This document shows, piece by piece, positions 1 through 9,394 of a stretch of 64,000 bases of DNA. Source of the stretch: Zoogloea dura. Its GTDB lineage: Bacteria > Pseudomonadota > Gammaproteobacteria > Burkholderiales > Rhodocyclaceae. The position numbers were made by a program, and so were the translations under genes. How positions within the stretch are numbered: the stretch's first letter is position 1; every line of letters starts with the position of its first letter. The stretch lies in the NCBI RefSeq assembly GCF_012927165.1, contig NZ_JABBGA010000011.1:1-64000 (forward strand), in the 5' to 3' direction. Under the pieces are notes generated by a model. It had not been told where the DNA came from and did not search any database. It saw nothing but the letters and a program-made list of their open reading frames with translations.

Positions 1-1360
<1,360 letters not shown>

Positions 1361-1451
1361 TCAGCAAGTATCAGACCAAGCGGAATCCCGCAGAAGAGCA
1401 GGGGGCGCACGGTGCTTCCCGGAAATATGCCCGGGCGTCTCGCCCTATTCC

Positions 1452-1499
1452 GGAGACGTTTGTCTCTGCCGTCGCAGGAAATATGAGACATCTGTCTCC
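1452..1499 (+). promoter_or_regulatory. Two tandem GAGAC-N4-GTCTC operators upstream of porin operon 1
   Basis: Two palindromes are visible: GGAGACGTTTGTCTCT at 1452-1467 and TGAGACATCTGTCTCC at 1484-1499. Their centres are 32 bp apart, about three helical turns. They lie roughly 60-100 bp upstream of a sigma-54-type promoter, the usual place for enhancer sites. The same palindrome occurs before the second porin operon and before acoX, so I infer it is the binding site of the AcoR-like activator encoded at 9426-11447. A further inverted repeat of unknown role (CCGGGAAT-A-ATTCCCGG, 1515-1531) lies between operator and promoter. These elements account for the gene-free stretch 1271-1659. Confidence 0.75.
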
Positions 1500-1552
1500 T
1501 TGTTTTCTCCAATTCCGGGAATAATTCCCGGGAAAATACGGGAAATTGTCTC

Positions 1553-1568
1553 TGGCAAAGAAATTGCA
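1553..1568 (+). promoter_or_regulatory. Sigma-54 (-24/-12) promoter of porin operon 1
   Basis: TGGCAAAGAAATTGCA has the invariant GG and GC dinucleotides exactly 10 bp apart and matches TGGCA...TTGCA well. It lies 92 bp before the porin start. An extra GTCTC half-site (1548-1552) abuts the -24 element. The second porin operon has an almost identical promoter at the equivalent position. Confidence 0.8.
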
Positions 1569-1659
1569 GAGAGCCTCTTGCCGCAGGTTATTTCAGGCCC
1601 GCGGAGTTTCGGGTTTCCGGGTTGGGATACCGGGACGAAAAAAACAAGAGGAGACATTC

Positions 1660-2796
1660 ATGATTCAGCACGCATCCAATTGCCGCACCCCGGTGCTCCG
1701 GCCGCTCTGTGCAGCCCTGCTCATGTCCGCCCTGGCGGCACCGGCCCTGGCCGAGACCAATGTGGCCATCTACGGCATCATCGACGCCGGCCTGCTTTAC
1801 CAGAGCCGCACCGACCCGAGCGGCAAGAGCAAGACCTCCATGGAAACCAGCGGCCTGCGCCAGTCGGTGCTGGGTTTCAAGGGTGACCGGGATCTGGGGC
1901 GGGGCCTGGAAGGCTTCTTCAACCTGGAAGTCCATTACGACACCAATAACGGCAGGTTCCATGGCACTGGCGATGCCCAGGGCACCGGCACCCCCTTCTT
2001 CCGGCGCCAGGCCAATCTGGGCCTGCGTGGCGACTGGGGCAGCGTGACCTTCGGCCGCCAGTACGGCCCGGCCCTGCTGGCCCACCTCGGCACCGAGCCG
2101 CGCGCCTTCAAGGAGCAGTTCTCCAACCTGTATGCCTGGGCCTACAACCAGTACGCCGCCACTGCCGGTGCGCCGGGCACCGACCGCAACACCAATAACG
2201 ACGTCGGTATCTTCTTCAGCAACGCCATCCAGTACCGGCATACCGTGGGCCCGGTGAACTTCGGCATCCTGTGGGCGCCTGGCGGCCAGGCCGGCAGCAC
2301 CCAGAAGAATACCGCCTGGGCGATGGGCGCCACCTATACCGGCCCGGTGGTCTTGTCGGCCTCCTACCAGGTCATCAAGGACGAGGCGACGGCCAATGAC
2401 AACGTGCGTCACGGTGGCCTCGGCTTTGCCGTGCCCTTCGGCCCCTTCACCTTCAAGGCCAATTACCTCAACGCCCGCAACGAGACCAGCACCGGCGCCA
2501 ATGTTTCCAACGTGAACGGCATCAGCACCGGCGTGGACTGGAAGTGGAATCCGGATAACACGGCGACCCTTGCCTATTACGACAACAAGGACAAGCGCAA
2601 CGACAAGGATCACACCCGCAACGTGGTGATCAGCAACGACTACGCGCTGCGCAAGGACACCACGATCTACGTGCAGGCCGCCTACGTGGATGCGGATTCG
2701 GGCGCCACCATCAAGACCAGCATCGTCGCCGCGGGCATCCCGAGCGTGGGCAACAAATCCACGCTGCTCAACGCCGGTATCAATTTCACTTTCTGA
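1660..2796 (+). CDS. Outer-membrane general porin (Gram-negative, OmpC-like), copy 1
   Basis: This is a trimeric beta-barrel porin that probably admits small solutes to the periplasm. The 378-residue precursor starts at ATG 1660, behind an AAGAGGAG ribosome site. It has a signal peptide ending near APALAETN, and the mature protein begins TNVAIYGIIDAG, a classic betaproteobacterial porin start. It ends in the C-terminal aromatic INFTF, the outer-membrane insertion signal. About 96% of its mature residues match the second porin at 5685-6821, with differences clustered in presumed loops. It heads an operon with a PQQ dehydrogenase (80 bp gap) and a di-heme cytochrome, and is preceded by operators and a sigma-54 promoter. 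Substrate selectivity cannot be read from sequence; context suggests an alcohol or diol. Confidence 0.92.
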   Translation: MIQHASNCRTPVLRPLCAALLMSALAAPALAETNVAIYGIIDAGLLYQSRTDPSGKSKTSMETSGLRQSVLGFKGDRDLGRGLEGFFNLEVHYDTNNGRFHGTGDAQGTGTPFFRRQANLGLRGDWGSVTFGRQYGPALLAHLGTEPRAFKEQFSNLYAWAYNQYAATAGAPGTDRNTNNDVGIFFSNAIQYRHTVGPVNFGILWAPGGQAGSTQKNTAWAMGATYTGPVVLSASYQVIKDEATANDNVRHGGLGFAVPFGPFTFKANYLNARNETSTGANVSNVNGISTGVDWKWNPDNTATLAYYDNKDKRNDKDHTRNVVISNDYALRKDTTIYVQAAYVDADSGATIKTSIVAAGIPSVGNKSTLLNAGINFTF

Positions 2797-2876
2797 GCGC
2801 AGGCCTCTCCATGCCCTCCGTGTGTTCGAGACAGCCGCGCGGTAGGGCTTGTGTGTCCGACAATAAAGGAAACAAC

Positions 2877-4544
2877 ATGAAATTCGCCCTGAAGCCCCTG
2901 CTTGTCGCCGTAGGTGCCAGCCTGCTGGCCGGTTCCGTCCTGGCTGCCGACAGCCGCCCCGGTTATGCCGACCCCGACAACTGGCCGCAGTACCACCGCA
3001 GCTACAACGCCTGGCGCTACAGCCCGCTGGCCCAGATCAACAAGACCAACGTGAAGAAGCTCAAGGTGGCGTGGATCCACCAGCCGGGCAACATCACCCA
3101 CGGCCTGCAGGCCACGCCCATCGTGCTGGACGGCGTGCTGTACTACATCTCCGCCGACAACAACGCCTGGGCGGTGGATGCCGCCACCGGCAAGACCATC
3201 TGGCACTACACCGCCAAGCTCAACCCGATCGCCAAGCAGGCCTTCTACGCCGCGGCCAGCCGGGGTGTGACGGTGGGCCGTGGCAAGGTCTTCATCGGCA
3301 GCCTCGACGGGCGCTTCATCGCCCTCGACCAGAAGACCGGCAAGGAGCTGTGGTCCACCCAGCTGACCGACCCCAAGACCCAGTACGGCGCGCTCTTCTC
3401 GGCACCGCCCCAGCTCGCTGGCGACGTGCTCTTCGGCGGCACCACCGGCGGCGACCAGCCCATCGCCGGCAAGATCTATGCGGTGAATGCCGACACCGGC
3501 AAGCCGGTGTGGACCTTCGACGTGATCAAGAACGACCCGGCCAGCTGGCCCGGCGACAGCGGCAAGGTGGGCGGCGGCTCCGCCTGGATGCCGGGCACCT
3601 ACGACGAGAGCAGCGACACCATCTACATCGGCACCTCCAACGCCGCGCCCGACTACTACACCCCCGGCCGCGAGGGTGACAACAAGTACACCGCGACCCT
3701 GCTGGCCATCGATCCGAAGACCGGCAAGCTCAAGTGGCACCGCCAGGAGATCCCGCACGACACCTGGGACTTCGACTCTGCCTACGAGGCCCTGCTGGTC
3801 AAGAAGGACGGCAAGGACGTGATCGTCCACCTCAACAAGAGCGGCTTCGTCTTCGTGATGGACAAGAAGGACGGTGCCCTGGAGAACGTCTGGCAGTTTG
3901 CCGAGAACATGAACTGGGCCAAGGGCATCGACCCGAAGACCGGCGCCCTGATCGAGCCGCGCCGTCCCCAGCCGGGCAAGCGCGAGCTGCTCTGCCCCAA
4001 CCTGCTGGGCGCCCGCAGCTGGAACCACGGCGCCTACAACCCGGGCACCGGCCTGTGGTACTCCCACGCCATGGAGGTGTGTAACGAAGTGGTGTCGGGC
4101 AAGGATGATCCGTCCAACCTGACCGCCATCTCCTCCCTGTCCCTCGGCATCGACGAGATCAAGCTGGTGCCGCCGCCCAACGGCAAGAAGCCCGATGGCC
4201 GCCTGGATGCCCGCGACCCGCTGACCGGCAAGGTCAAGTGGAGCATCCGCTACGAGCTGCCGCCCCTCTCCAGCGTGCTCACCACCGCCGGCGGGCTGGT
4301 GTTCACCGGCGACATGGAAGGCCGCCTGTATGCCTACGACGCCGACAACGGCAAGGAACTGTGGCGCTTCAACGCCGGCTCCGGCGCCCGTGGCGGCCCG
4401 GTCAGCTACGCCGTCAAGGGCAAGCAGTACATCGTGATTCCCACCGGCCTCGGCTCCCACGCGCCGGGCTTCCTGGCCGGCGCCTTCCCGCAGATCAAGG
4501 ATCTGCCGGGCGGCGCCGCCCTGATCGGCTTCACCCTCGAGTAA
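2877..4544 (+). CDS. Periplasmic PQQ-dependent alcohol dehydrogenase (quinoprotein, type I)
   Basis: This 555-residue propeller quinoprotein oxidises alcohols in the periplasm and passes electrons to cytochrome c. I chose the ATG at 2877, behind AAAGGA, because it gives a clean signal peptide (cleavage near SVLA-ADS). Repeated W-motif blades (DAATGKTIW, DQKTGKELW, DADNGKELW) are visible, and there is no fused haem domain. By alignment to methanol/ethanol dehydrogenases, the metal/PQQ ligands are likely Asp193 (Glu in MxaF), Asn255 and Asp298. Asp300 gives a D-x-D motif (WDFD), the pattern associated with lanthanide-dependent enzymes. The vicinal Cys-Cys disulfide seen in MxaF/ExaA is absent; the region reads FYAAASRG. 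It sits between a porin and a cytochrome in a sigma-54 operon. The substrate is not determinable. Confidence 0.9.
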   Translation: MKFALKPLLVAVGASLLAGSVLAADSRPGYADPDNWPQYHRSYNAWRYSPLAQINKTNVKKLKVAWIHQPGNITHGLQATPIVLDGVLYYISADNNAWAVDAATGKTIWHYTAKLNPIAKQAFYAAASRGVTVGRGKVFIGSLDGRFIALDQKTGKELWSTQLTDPKTQYGALFSAPPQLAGDVLFGGTTGGDQPIAGKIYAVNADTGKPVWTFDVIKNDPASWPGDSGKVGGGSAWMPGTYDESSDTIYIGTSNAAPDYYTPGREGDNKYTATLLAIDPKTGKLKWHRQEIPHDTWDFDSAYEALLVKKDGKDVIVHLNKSGFVFVMDKKDGALENVWQFAENMNWAKGIDPKTGALIEPRRPQPGKRELLCPNLLGARSWNHGAYNPGTGLWYSHAMEVCNEVVSGKDDPSNLTAISSLSLGIDEIKLVPPPNGKKPDGRLDARDPLTGKVKWSIRYELPPLSSVLTTAGGLVFTGDMEGRLYAYDADNGKELWRFNAGSGARGGPVSYAVKGKQYIVIPTGLGSHAPGFLAGAFPQIKDLPGGAALIGFTLE

Positions 4545-4601
4545 GCCGCCGGTTCAGCTCCGCGGCACGACCAGGCCGGACGCGGCGGGTCGTGCTGTTC
4601 C

Positions 4602-4639
4602 GGGGTGCGGCGCACCTTCCCGCGCCGCACCCCTTTTTT
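4602..4639 (+). terminator. Strong rho-independent terminator inside porin operon 1
   Basis: A perfect 12-bp GC-rich stem (GGGGTGCGGCGC pairing with GCGCCGCACCCC) with an 8-base loop is followed by TTTTTT. It lies between the dehydrogenase stop and the cytochrome start. It should therefore reduce expression of the cytochrome relative to the two upstream genes unless read-through or a separate promoter exists. Confidence 0.88.
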
Positions 4640-4661
4640 CCTACTGGATCAAGACAAAAAC

Positions 4662-5342
4662 ATGACCCCTTTGCGCACACTCCAGCAGATGCTCCGCCCG
4701 GCCAGCCTGATCCTGGCCCTGATCGCCGCCACCGCCTCCCATGCCGTGGCACCGCCCGCCGACGAGGGCAAGGCCCGTGTGTCGGCCGGCAAGAACCGCT
4801 TCGAAAAACTCTGTGTGAGCTGCCATGGTGCCGACGGCGCCGGCGTGGCCCCCGGTGGCGCGGGCAGCAGCTACGGCCCCAGATTGTCGGCCCGGCCCGA
4901 CCTGGCCGAGGCGCAGATCCGCGACCGCATCATCCACGGCAAGCACGGCGACAAGGCCATGCCGCCCTGGGGCACGGTGTTGCAGGACGCCGAGATCGAG
5001 CAGCTCACCGCCTACGTCAAGGTGATCGCCGCCGCCCAGCCCGGCAAGCCCGCGGCCGGCCCGCTGGCTCCCTTCGACCTCGGTGAGCAGGCCCGCATCG
5101 ACGCCGGCAAGCGCCGCTTCGCCAAGACCTGTGCCGGCTACTGCCACGGCTTCGAGGGCGTCGGCGGCCGCGCCCCCGACTTCAAGGGGCGCACCGACCT
5201 GCCGCCCGAGATGGCCTACGAGACCATCTTCAAGGGCCGCCAGGGCGCCGACGTGATGCCGCCGTGGGGGAGCGCCTTCACCAACGAGCAGATCTGGGAG
5301 CTGGTGGCCTACCTGATGTACCTGGGCAAGCAGCAGCCCTGA
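4662..5342 (+). CDS. Exported di-heme cytochrome c, probable electron acceptor of the PQQ dehydrogenase
   Basis: This 226-residue exported protein has two cytochrome c domains. The start at ATG 4662 gives a signal peptide ending near SHAVAP. The N-terminal domain carries a normal CVSCH haem site and the C-terminal domain carries CAGYCH, a CX3CH site. Each domain has a likely axial Met in a MPPWG motif (KAMPPWG, DVMPPWG). The C-terminal domain resembles the single-haem cytochrome at 8931-9323, which also has CX3CH. Its position after the dehydrogenase supports a role as electron acceptor toward the respiratory chain. The ribosome site is weak, and a strong terminator lies 23 bp upstream. Confidence 0.88.
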   Translation: MTPLRTLQQMLRPASLILALIAATASHAVAPPADEGKARVSAGKNRFEKLCVSCHGADGAGVAPGGAGSSYGPRLSARPDLAEAQIRDRIIHGKHGDKAMPPWGTVLQDAEIEQLTAYVKVIAAAQPGKPAAGPLAPFDLGEQARIDAGKRRFAKTCAGYCHGFEGVGGRAPDFKGRTDLPPEMAYETIFKGRQGADVMPPWGSAFTNEQIWELVAYLMYLGKQQP

Positions 5343-5476
5343 TGTCTGCGCGTTGATACCGACACCGTACGGGGAGGGTTTTTCTAAGCACTAGATAGCC
5401 AGTTCATCCATCGAATTTGCCTGGACTGCAGGACGGGGCGCCGGATCCAATTTGCCGCCCCGCATCTTCCATTTTC

Positions 5477-5524
5477 GGAGACGTCTGTCTCCGCAGTCTC
5501 AGGCTGTTCGATACATCTGTCTCC
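5477..5524 (+). promoter_or_regulatory. Two tandem operators upstream of porin operon 2
   Basis: GGAGACGTCTGTCTCC (5477-5492) is a perfect palindrome. A second site, GATACATCTGTCTC (5510-5523), matches GAGAC-N4-GTCTC with one mismatch. The centres are 32 bp apart, the same as upstream of porin operon 1, and the arrangement relative to the sigma-54 promoter is alike. This region plus the promoter accounts for the gene-free stretch 5343-5684. Confidence 0.74.
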
Positions 5525-5578
5525 TTATTCTCGTATTGCAGGGTGGTTTTCTCCATGCAATGACGGGAATTACGGCCC

Positions 5579-5594
5579 TGGCAAACTAATTGCA
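5579..5594 (+). promoter_or_regulatory. Sigma-54 (-24/-12) promoter of porin operon 2
   Basis: TGGCAAACTAATTGCA has GG and GC separated by 10 bp and differs from the first porin promoter at only two of sixteen positions. It lies 91 bp before the porin start. Confidence 0.8.
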
Positions 5595-5684
5595 GAGGGC
5601 CTCTTGCCGCTGGCTATTTCAGGTCGGCGGCGTTTCGGGCTTCCCGCTTGGGATACCGGGACGAAAAAACAAGAGGAGACATTA

Positions 5685-6821
5685 ATGATTCAGCACTCAT
5701 CCATACCGCGCAGTGCGCTTCGCCGCGGAGTCTGCGCAGTGGCCCTGCTGTCGGCCGTGTCGGTCCCTGCGCTGGCGGAGACCAATGTGGCGATCTACGG
5801 GATCATCGACGCGGGTCTGCTGTACCAGAGCCGCACCGACCCGGACGGCAAGAGCAAGACCTCGATGGAAACCAGCGGGCTGCGCCAGTCGGTGCTGGGC
5901 TTCAAGGGCGACCGGGATCTTGGGCGGGGCCTGGAAGGCTTCTTCAACCTGGAAGTCCATTACGACACGAACAACGGCAAGCTGCACGGCACGGGGGACG
6001 CGCAGGGGACGGGCACGCCGTTCTTCCGGCGTCAGGCAAACCTGGGCCTGCGGGGCGACTGGGGCAGCGTGACCTTCGGGCGCCAGTACGGTCCGGCGCT
6101 GCTGGCGCACATCGGCACCGAACCGCGGGCCTTCAAGGAGCAGTTCTCGAACCTTTACGCGTGGGCGTACAACCAGTACGCGGCGACGGCGGGTGCGCCG
6201 GGCACCGACCGCAACACCAACAACGACGTCGGCATCTTCTTCAGCAACGCGATCCAGTACCGGCACACGGTGGGCCCGGTGAATTTCGGGATTCTGTGGG
6301 CGCCTGGTGGCCAGGCGGGCAGCACCCAGAAGAACTCGGCCTGGGCGATGGGGGCGACCTACACCGGCCCGGTGACCCTGTCGGCGTCCTATCAGGTGAT
6401 CAAGGACGAGGCGACGGCCAATGACAACGTGCGCCACGGTGGGCTGGGCATTGCGGTGCCCTATGGCCCCTTCACGTTCAAGGCGAACTACCTGAATGCG
6501 CGTAACGAGACCAGCAGCGGGGCCAACGTCTCGAATGTGAATGGGATCAGCACGGGCGTGGACTGGAAGTGGCACGCCGACCACACGGCGACGCTGGCGT
6601 ACTACGACAACAAGGACACGCGCAACGACAAGGACCACACCCGCAACATCGTGGTCAGCAACGACTACGCGCTGCGCAAGGACACCACGATCTACGTGCA
6701 GGCCGCCTACGTGGATGCGGACTCGGGCGCCACCATCAAGACCAGCATCGTCGCCGCCGGCATCCCCAGCGTCGGCAACAAATCCACGCTGCTCAACGCA
6801 GGCATCAACTTCACTTTCTGA
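5685..6821 (+). CDS. Outer-membrane general porin, copy 2
   Basis: This 378-residue porin is a paralogue of the one at 1660-2796. The ribosome site (AAGAGGAG), signal peptide (ending VPALAETN) and C-terminal INFTF signal are all equivalent. Mature proteins differ at about 15 positions, for example SG/DG, GRF/GKL, NPDN/HADH and DKR/DTR. At DNA level the two copies differ by many synonymous changes through the middle but are nearly identical over the last 150 bp. That suggests an old duplication with later gene conversion. It heads the second operon with a GDH-like quinoprotein and a mono-haem cytochrome. The two porins are probably co-regulated. Confidence 0.92.
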   Translation: MIQHSSIPRSALRRGVCAVALLSAVSVPALAETNVAIYGIIDAGLLYQSRTDPDGKSKTSMETSGLRQSVLGFKGDRDLGRGLEGFFNLEVHYDTNNGKLHGTGDAQGTGTPFFRRQANLGLRGDWGSVTFGRQYGPALLAHIGTEPRAFKEQFSNLYAWAYNQYAATAGAPGTDRNTNNDVGIFFSNAIQYRHTVGPVNFGILWAPGGQAGSTQKNSAWAMGATYTGPVTLSASYQVIKDEATANDNVRHGGLGIAVPYGPFTFKANYLNARNETSSGANVSNVNGISTGVDWKWHADHTATLAYYDNKDTRNDKDHTRNIVVSNDYALRKDTTIYVQAAYVDADSGATIKTSIVAAGIPSVGNKSTLLNAGINFTF

Positions 6822-6867
6822 ACACGGTTCCGGGCCTGTGCGCCCGAGCCAGCAAGGAGTATCGAAC

Positions 6868-8832
6868 ATGAAGACCAGCCGGACCCTGATTGCCGCCCTT
6901 GTGCTGAGCGCCTGTGCCAGCATGCCGAGCCGTGCCGCCGATGCCGTCGGCAACTGGCGGGAATACAACGCCGACAAGAGCGGCTCGCGCTTTGCCGCCG
7001 CCGCCGATGTCACCGTGGAGAGCGTCAAGTCGATGAAAGTCGCCTGGCGCTGGGCGATGCCCGACAACGCAATCGCTGCGGACAACCAGGAGCTGCGCAC
7101 CTGGGTGAACGAGTCGACCCCGATCGCGGTGGATGGCGTGCTGTACACCACCTCGCCGATGAGCCTTGTCTCCGCCATTGACGGCGCCACGGGCAAGACG
7201 CTGTGGACCTACGATCCGAAGGCTTACCAGGACGGAACCCCGCCGAATCTCGGCTTCATCAACCGCGGCCTGACCTACTGGGAGGAGGGGGCCGACAAGC
7301 GCCTGATCCTGGGGACCGGCGATGGTTACCTGATCGTTCTGGATGCGAAAACCGGCAAGCCGGTGAAGTCCTGGGGCGACAACGGCCGGGTGGATCTCAC
7401 CAAGGGCCTGCGTCGTCACGTCGACCGGTCGCTGGTGGCGGTCACTTCGCCCCCGATCGTGTGCGGCAACCAGATCATCCCCAGCATCGCCGTCCTCGAC
7501 TCTTTTGCCGTGGGCCGTCAGCCCATGAAGAGCCATCCGCCGGGGGACATCCAGGCCTTCGACATCAAGACCGGCAAGCGCGCCTGGCTCTTCCAGCAGC
7601 CGCCGCAGGCGGGTGAAACGGGCAACGAGACCTGGGAGAATGACTCCTGGAAGACCACCGGCTCCGGCAACATGTGGGCGCGCCCCAGCTGTGACGAGGA
7701 ACTGGGGCTGGTGTACCTGCCGTTCTCCACGCCCACCAACGATTTCTACGGCGGTCATCGCAAGGGCAACGGCCTGTTCGGCGAATCCCTGGTGGCGTTG
7801 AACGCGCGCAGCGGCAAGATCGCCTGGTATTACCAGATCGTGCACCACGGACTGTGGGACTACGACCTGCCTACCGCGCCGAACCTGATGGACCTGACGG
7901 TCAATGGCAAGAAGATCAAGGCTGCCGTTCAGGTGACCAAGCAGGGCTTCGTCTTCGCCTTCGACCGCAGCAACGGCAAGCCGGTGTGGCCCATCGAGGA
8001 GCGGCCGGTACCCCAGTCCACCGTGCCGGGTGAAAAGTCTTCCCCGACCCAGCCTTTCCCCACGCTGCCCGCGCCCTTCGTCCAGCAAGGGGTGACCGAG
8101 GACGATCTCCTCGACCTGACGCCGAAACTGAAGGATGAGGCCAAGAAGATCCTCAGCCGCTACAACTACGGCCCCCTGTACACCCCACCGACCCTGGACA
8201 AGGCTGGTACCTTGCAGGTGCCGGGCGTGCTCGGCGGTGGCAGCTGGGTCGGTGCGGCGCACAACCCGCGGACCAATGTGCTCTACGTGCCGTCCTTCAC
8301 GATTCCCTTCGGGATCAAGATCAAGAAGGAAAACACGGGCGTTTATGAATACACCGGCACCTGGGCAGGCGTGGGCGGACCGCAAGGGCTGCCGCTGTTC
8401 AAGCCGCCGTTCTCCACCGTGACCGCCATCGACATGAACACGGGCAAGCACCTGTGGCGCATTCCGGCGGGGAAGGGCCCGGTGGATCACCCGGCGATCA
8501 AGGATCTGAACCTGGATCGGGTTGGCGTGCCCCGTGAGAGCTTCGTGGCGCTCACTGACAACATCCTGTTCCTGGCACCTGAAGGGACCAACAGCGTGCT
8601 CGGCCTGTCGTCCCGCGGGAATGCCCTGATCACCCAGGCGACCGCCGACGAGAAGGAGCCTTACCTGTATGCCCACGACGCGAAGACGGGTGCGCTGGTG
8701 TCGGAGCTGCGCCTGCCCGGTGCGGCCTTTGGCAGCCTGATGAGCTACCGGACCAAGGGCAAGCAGTACGTGATCGTGCCGATCGGCGGAGCCGGGCTGC
8801 CGGCTGAGCTGGTGGCTGTCCAGGTTAACTGA
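6868..8832 (+). CDS. PQQ-dependent dehydrogenase of the glucose-dehydrogenase-like family, without membrane domain
   Basis: This 654-residue exported quinoprotein starts at ATG 6868 behind AAGGAG, 46 bp after the porin. It resembles the periplasmic propeller of membrane glucose/polyol dehydrogenases. It has the HHGLWDYDLP motif (Asp331, Asp333), LDAKTGKPV and DIKTGK blade signatures, and GGGSWVGAAHNP. It lacks the five N-terminal membrane helices of Gcd. The N-terminus contains a lipobox-like LSAC (Cys16), so it may be a lipoprotein; cleavage near SRA-ADA as a soluble protein is the alternative. It probably oxidises an alcohol, polyol or sugar and feeds the cytochrome encoded just downstream. 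The substrate is not determinable. Confidence 0.88.
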   Translation: MKTSRTLIAALVLSACASMPSRAADAVGNWREYNADKSGSRFAAAADVTVESVKSMKVAWRWAMPDNAIAADNQELRTWVNESTPIAVDGVLYTTSPMSLVSAIDGATGKTLWTYDPKAYQDGTPPNLGFINRGLTYWEEGADKRLILGTGDGYLIVLDAKTGKPVKSWGDNGRVDLTKGLRRHVDRSLVAVTSPPIVCGNQIIPSIAVLDSFAVGRQPMKSHPPGDIQAFDIKTGKRAWLFQQPPQAGETGNETWENDSWKTTGSGNMWARPSCDEELGLVYLPFSTPTNDFYGGHRKGNGLFGESLVALNARSGKIAWYYQIVHHGLWDYDLPTAPNLMDLTVNGKKIKAAVQVTKQGFVFAFDRSNGKPVWPIEERPVPQSTVPGEKSSPTQPFPTLPAPFVQQGVTEDDLLDLTPKLKDEAKKILSRYNYGPLYTPPTLDKAGTLQVPGVLGGGSWVGAAHNPRTNVLYVPSFTIPFGIKIKKENTGVYEYTGTWAGVGGPQGLPLFKPPFSTVTAIDMNTGKHLWRIPAGKGPVDHPAIKDLNLDRVGVPRESFVALTDNILFLAPEGTNSVLGLSSRGNALITQATADEKEPYLYAHDAKTGALVSELRLPGAAFGSLMSYRTKGKQYVIVPIGGAGLPAELVAVQVN

Positions 8833-8930
8833 GACGGCTGACCCGGCAGGCTGCCCTCACCCCGGGGCGGCCTGCTGGCACAAGCCTTGTTCCCCCGCAG
8901 ATCAACGATCAAAAAATAACGGAGACAAAC

Positions 8931-9323
8931 ATGATCAACAAAACGGGCCTGATGGCCTGCCTGCTCGCGACCTTTCTGGCGCCTGCCCTGGCTTTCAACG
9001 CCGTCCTCCCCGAAAAGGCCGCTGACGAGCCGGCTGCCGCCCGCCAGCCCGATGCCGTCAGCCTTGCCCTGCCTTTCGAACTGAGCAACAAGGCGCGGAT
9101 CGTGTCGGGCCGTGACCGCTTCCAGTCCACCTGCGCGGCCTTCTGCCATGGGCATGAGCCGGCGCTGTTCATCGGTCGCGATGGGCTGGAACCCCAATAC
9201 GTCTACAACACCATCCGCGATGGCGGCAAGGGCGCAACCCCGATGCCCCCGTGGGGCGAGGTGTTCTCTTCTGAAGAAATCTGGGAAATCGTTGCCTACC
9301 TGAAATCCCTCGGCAAATGGTGA
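8931..9323 (+). CDS. Exported mono-heme cytochrome c with CX3CH haem motif
   Basis: This 130-residue exported cytochrome starts at ATG 8931 behind a GGAGAC site. It has a signal peptide ending near ALAFNA, one haem motif CAAFCH (CX3CH instead of CX2CH), and a likely axial Met in TPMPPWG. The C-terminal SSEEIWEIVAYLKSLGKW matches the second domain of the di-heme cytochrome at 4662-5342, which has the same motif variant. It ends the second porin operon and is the probable electron acceptor of the preceding dehydrogenase. A strong terminator follows. Confidence 0.86.
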   Translation: MINKTGLMACLLATFLAPALAFNAVLPEKAADEPAAARQPDAVSLALPFELSNKARIVSGRDRFQSTCAAFCHGHEPALFIGRDGLEPQYVYNTIRDGGKGATPMPPWGEVFSSEEIWEIVAYLKSLGKW

Positions 9324-9394
9324 GTCGCTCCAGGGCAGCCAGACCCTGAGTGACCGACCCCCTCCGGCGCAGGGACCTTCCTCCTGCGTTTTTG

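Noticed and set aside
1546-2796. Longer porin start at 1546
   Set aside because: It precedes or overlaps the promoter, and the ATG at 1660 has a ribosome site and begins a proper signal peptide.
2682-4460. 592-codon open frame antisense to the PQQ dehydrogenase
   Set aside because: High GC keeps antisense frames open. The sense strand encodes a full quinoprotein with signal peptide and ligands, while the antisense product is Gly/Val/Asp-rich with no motif.
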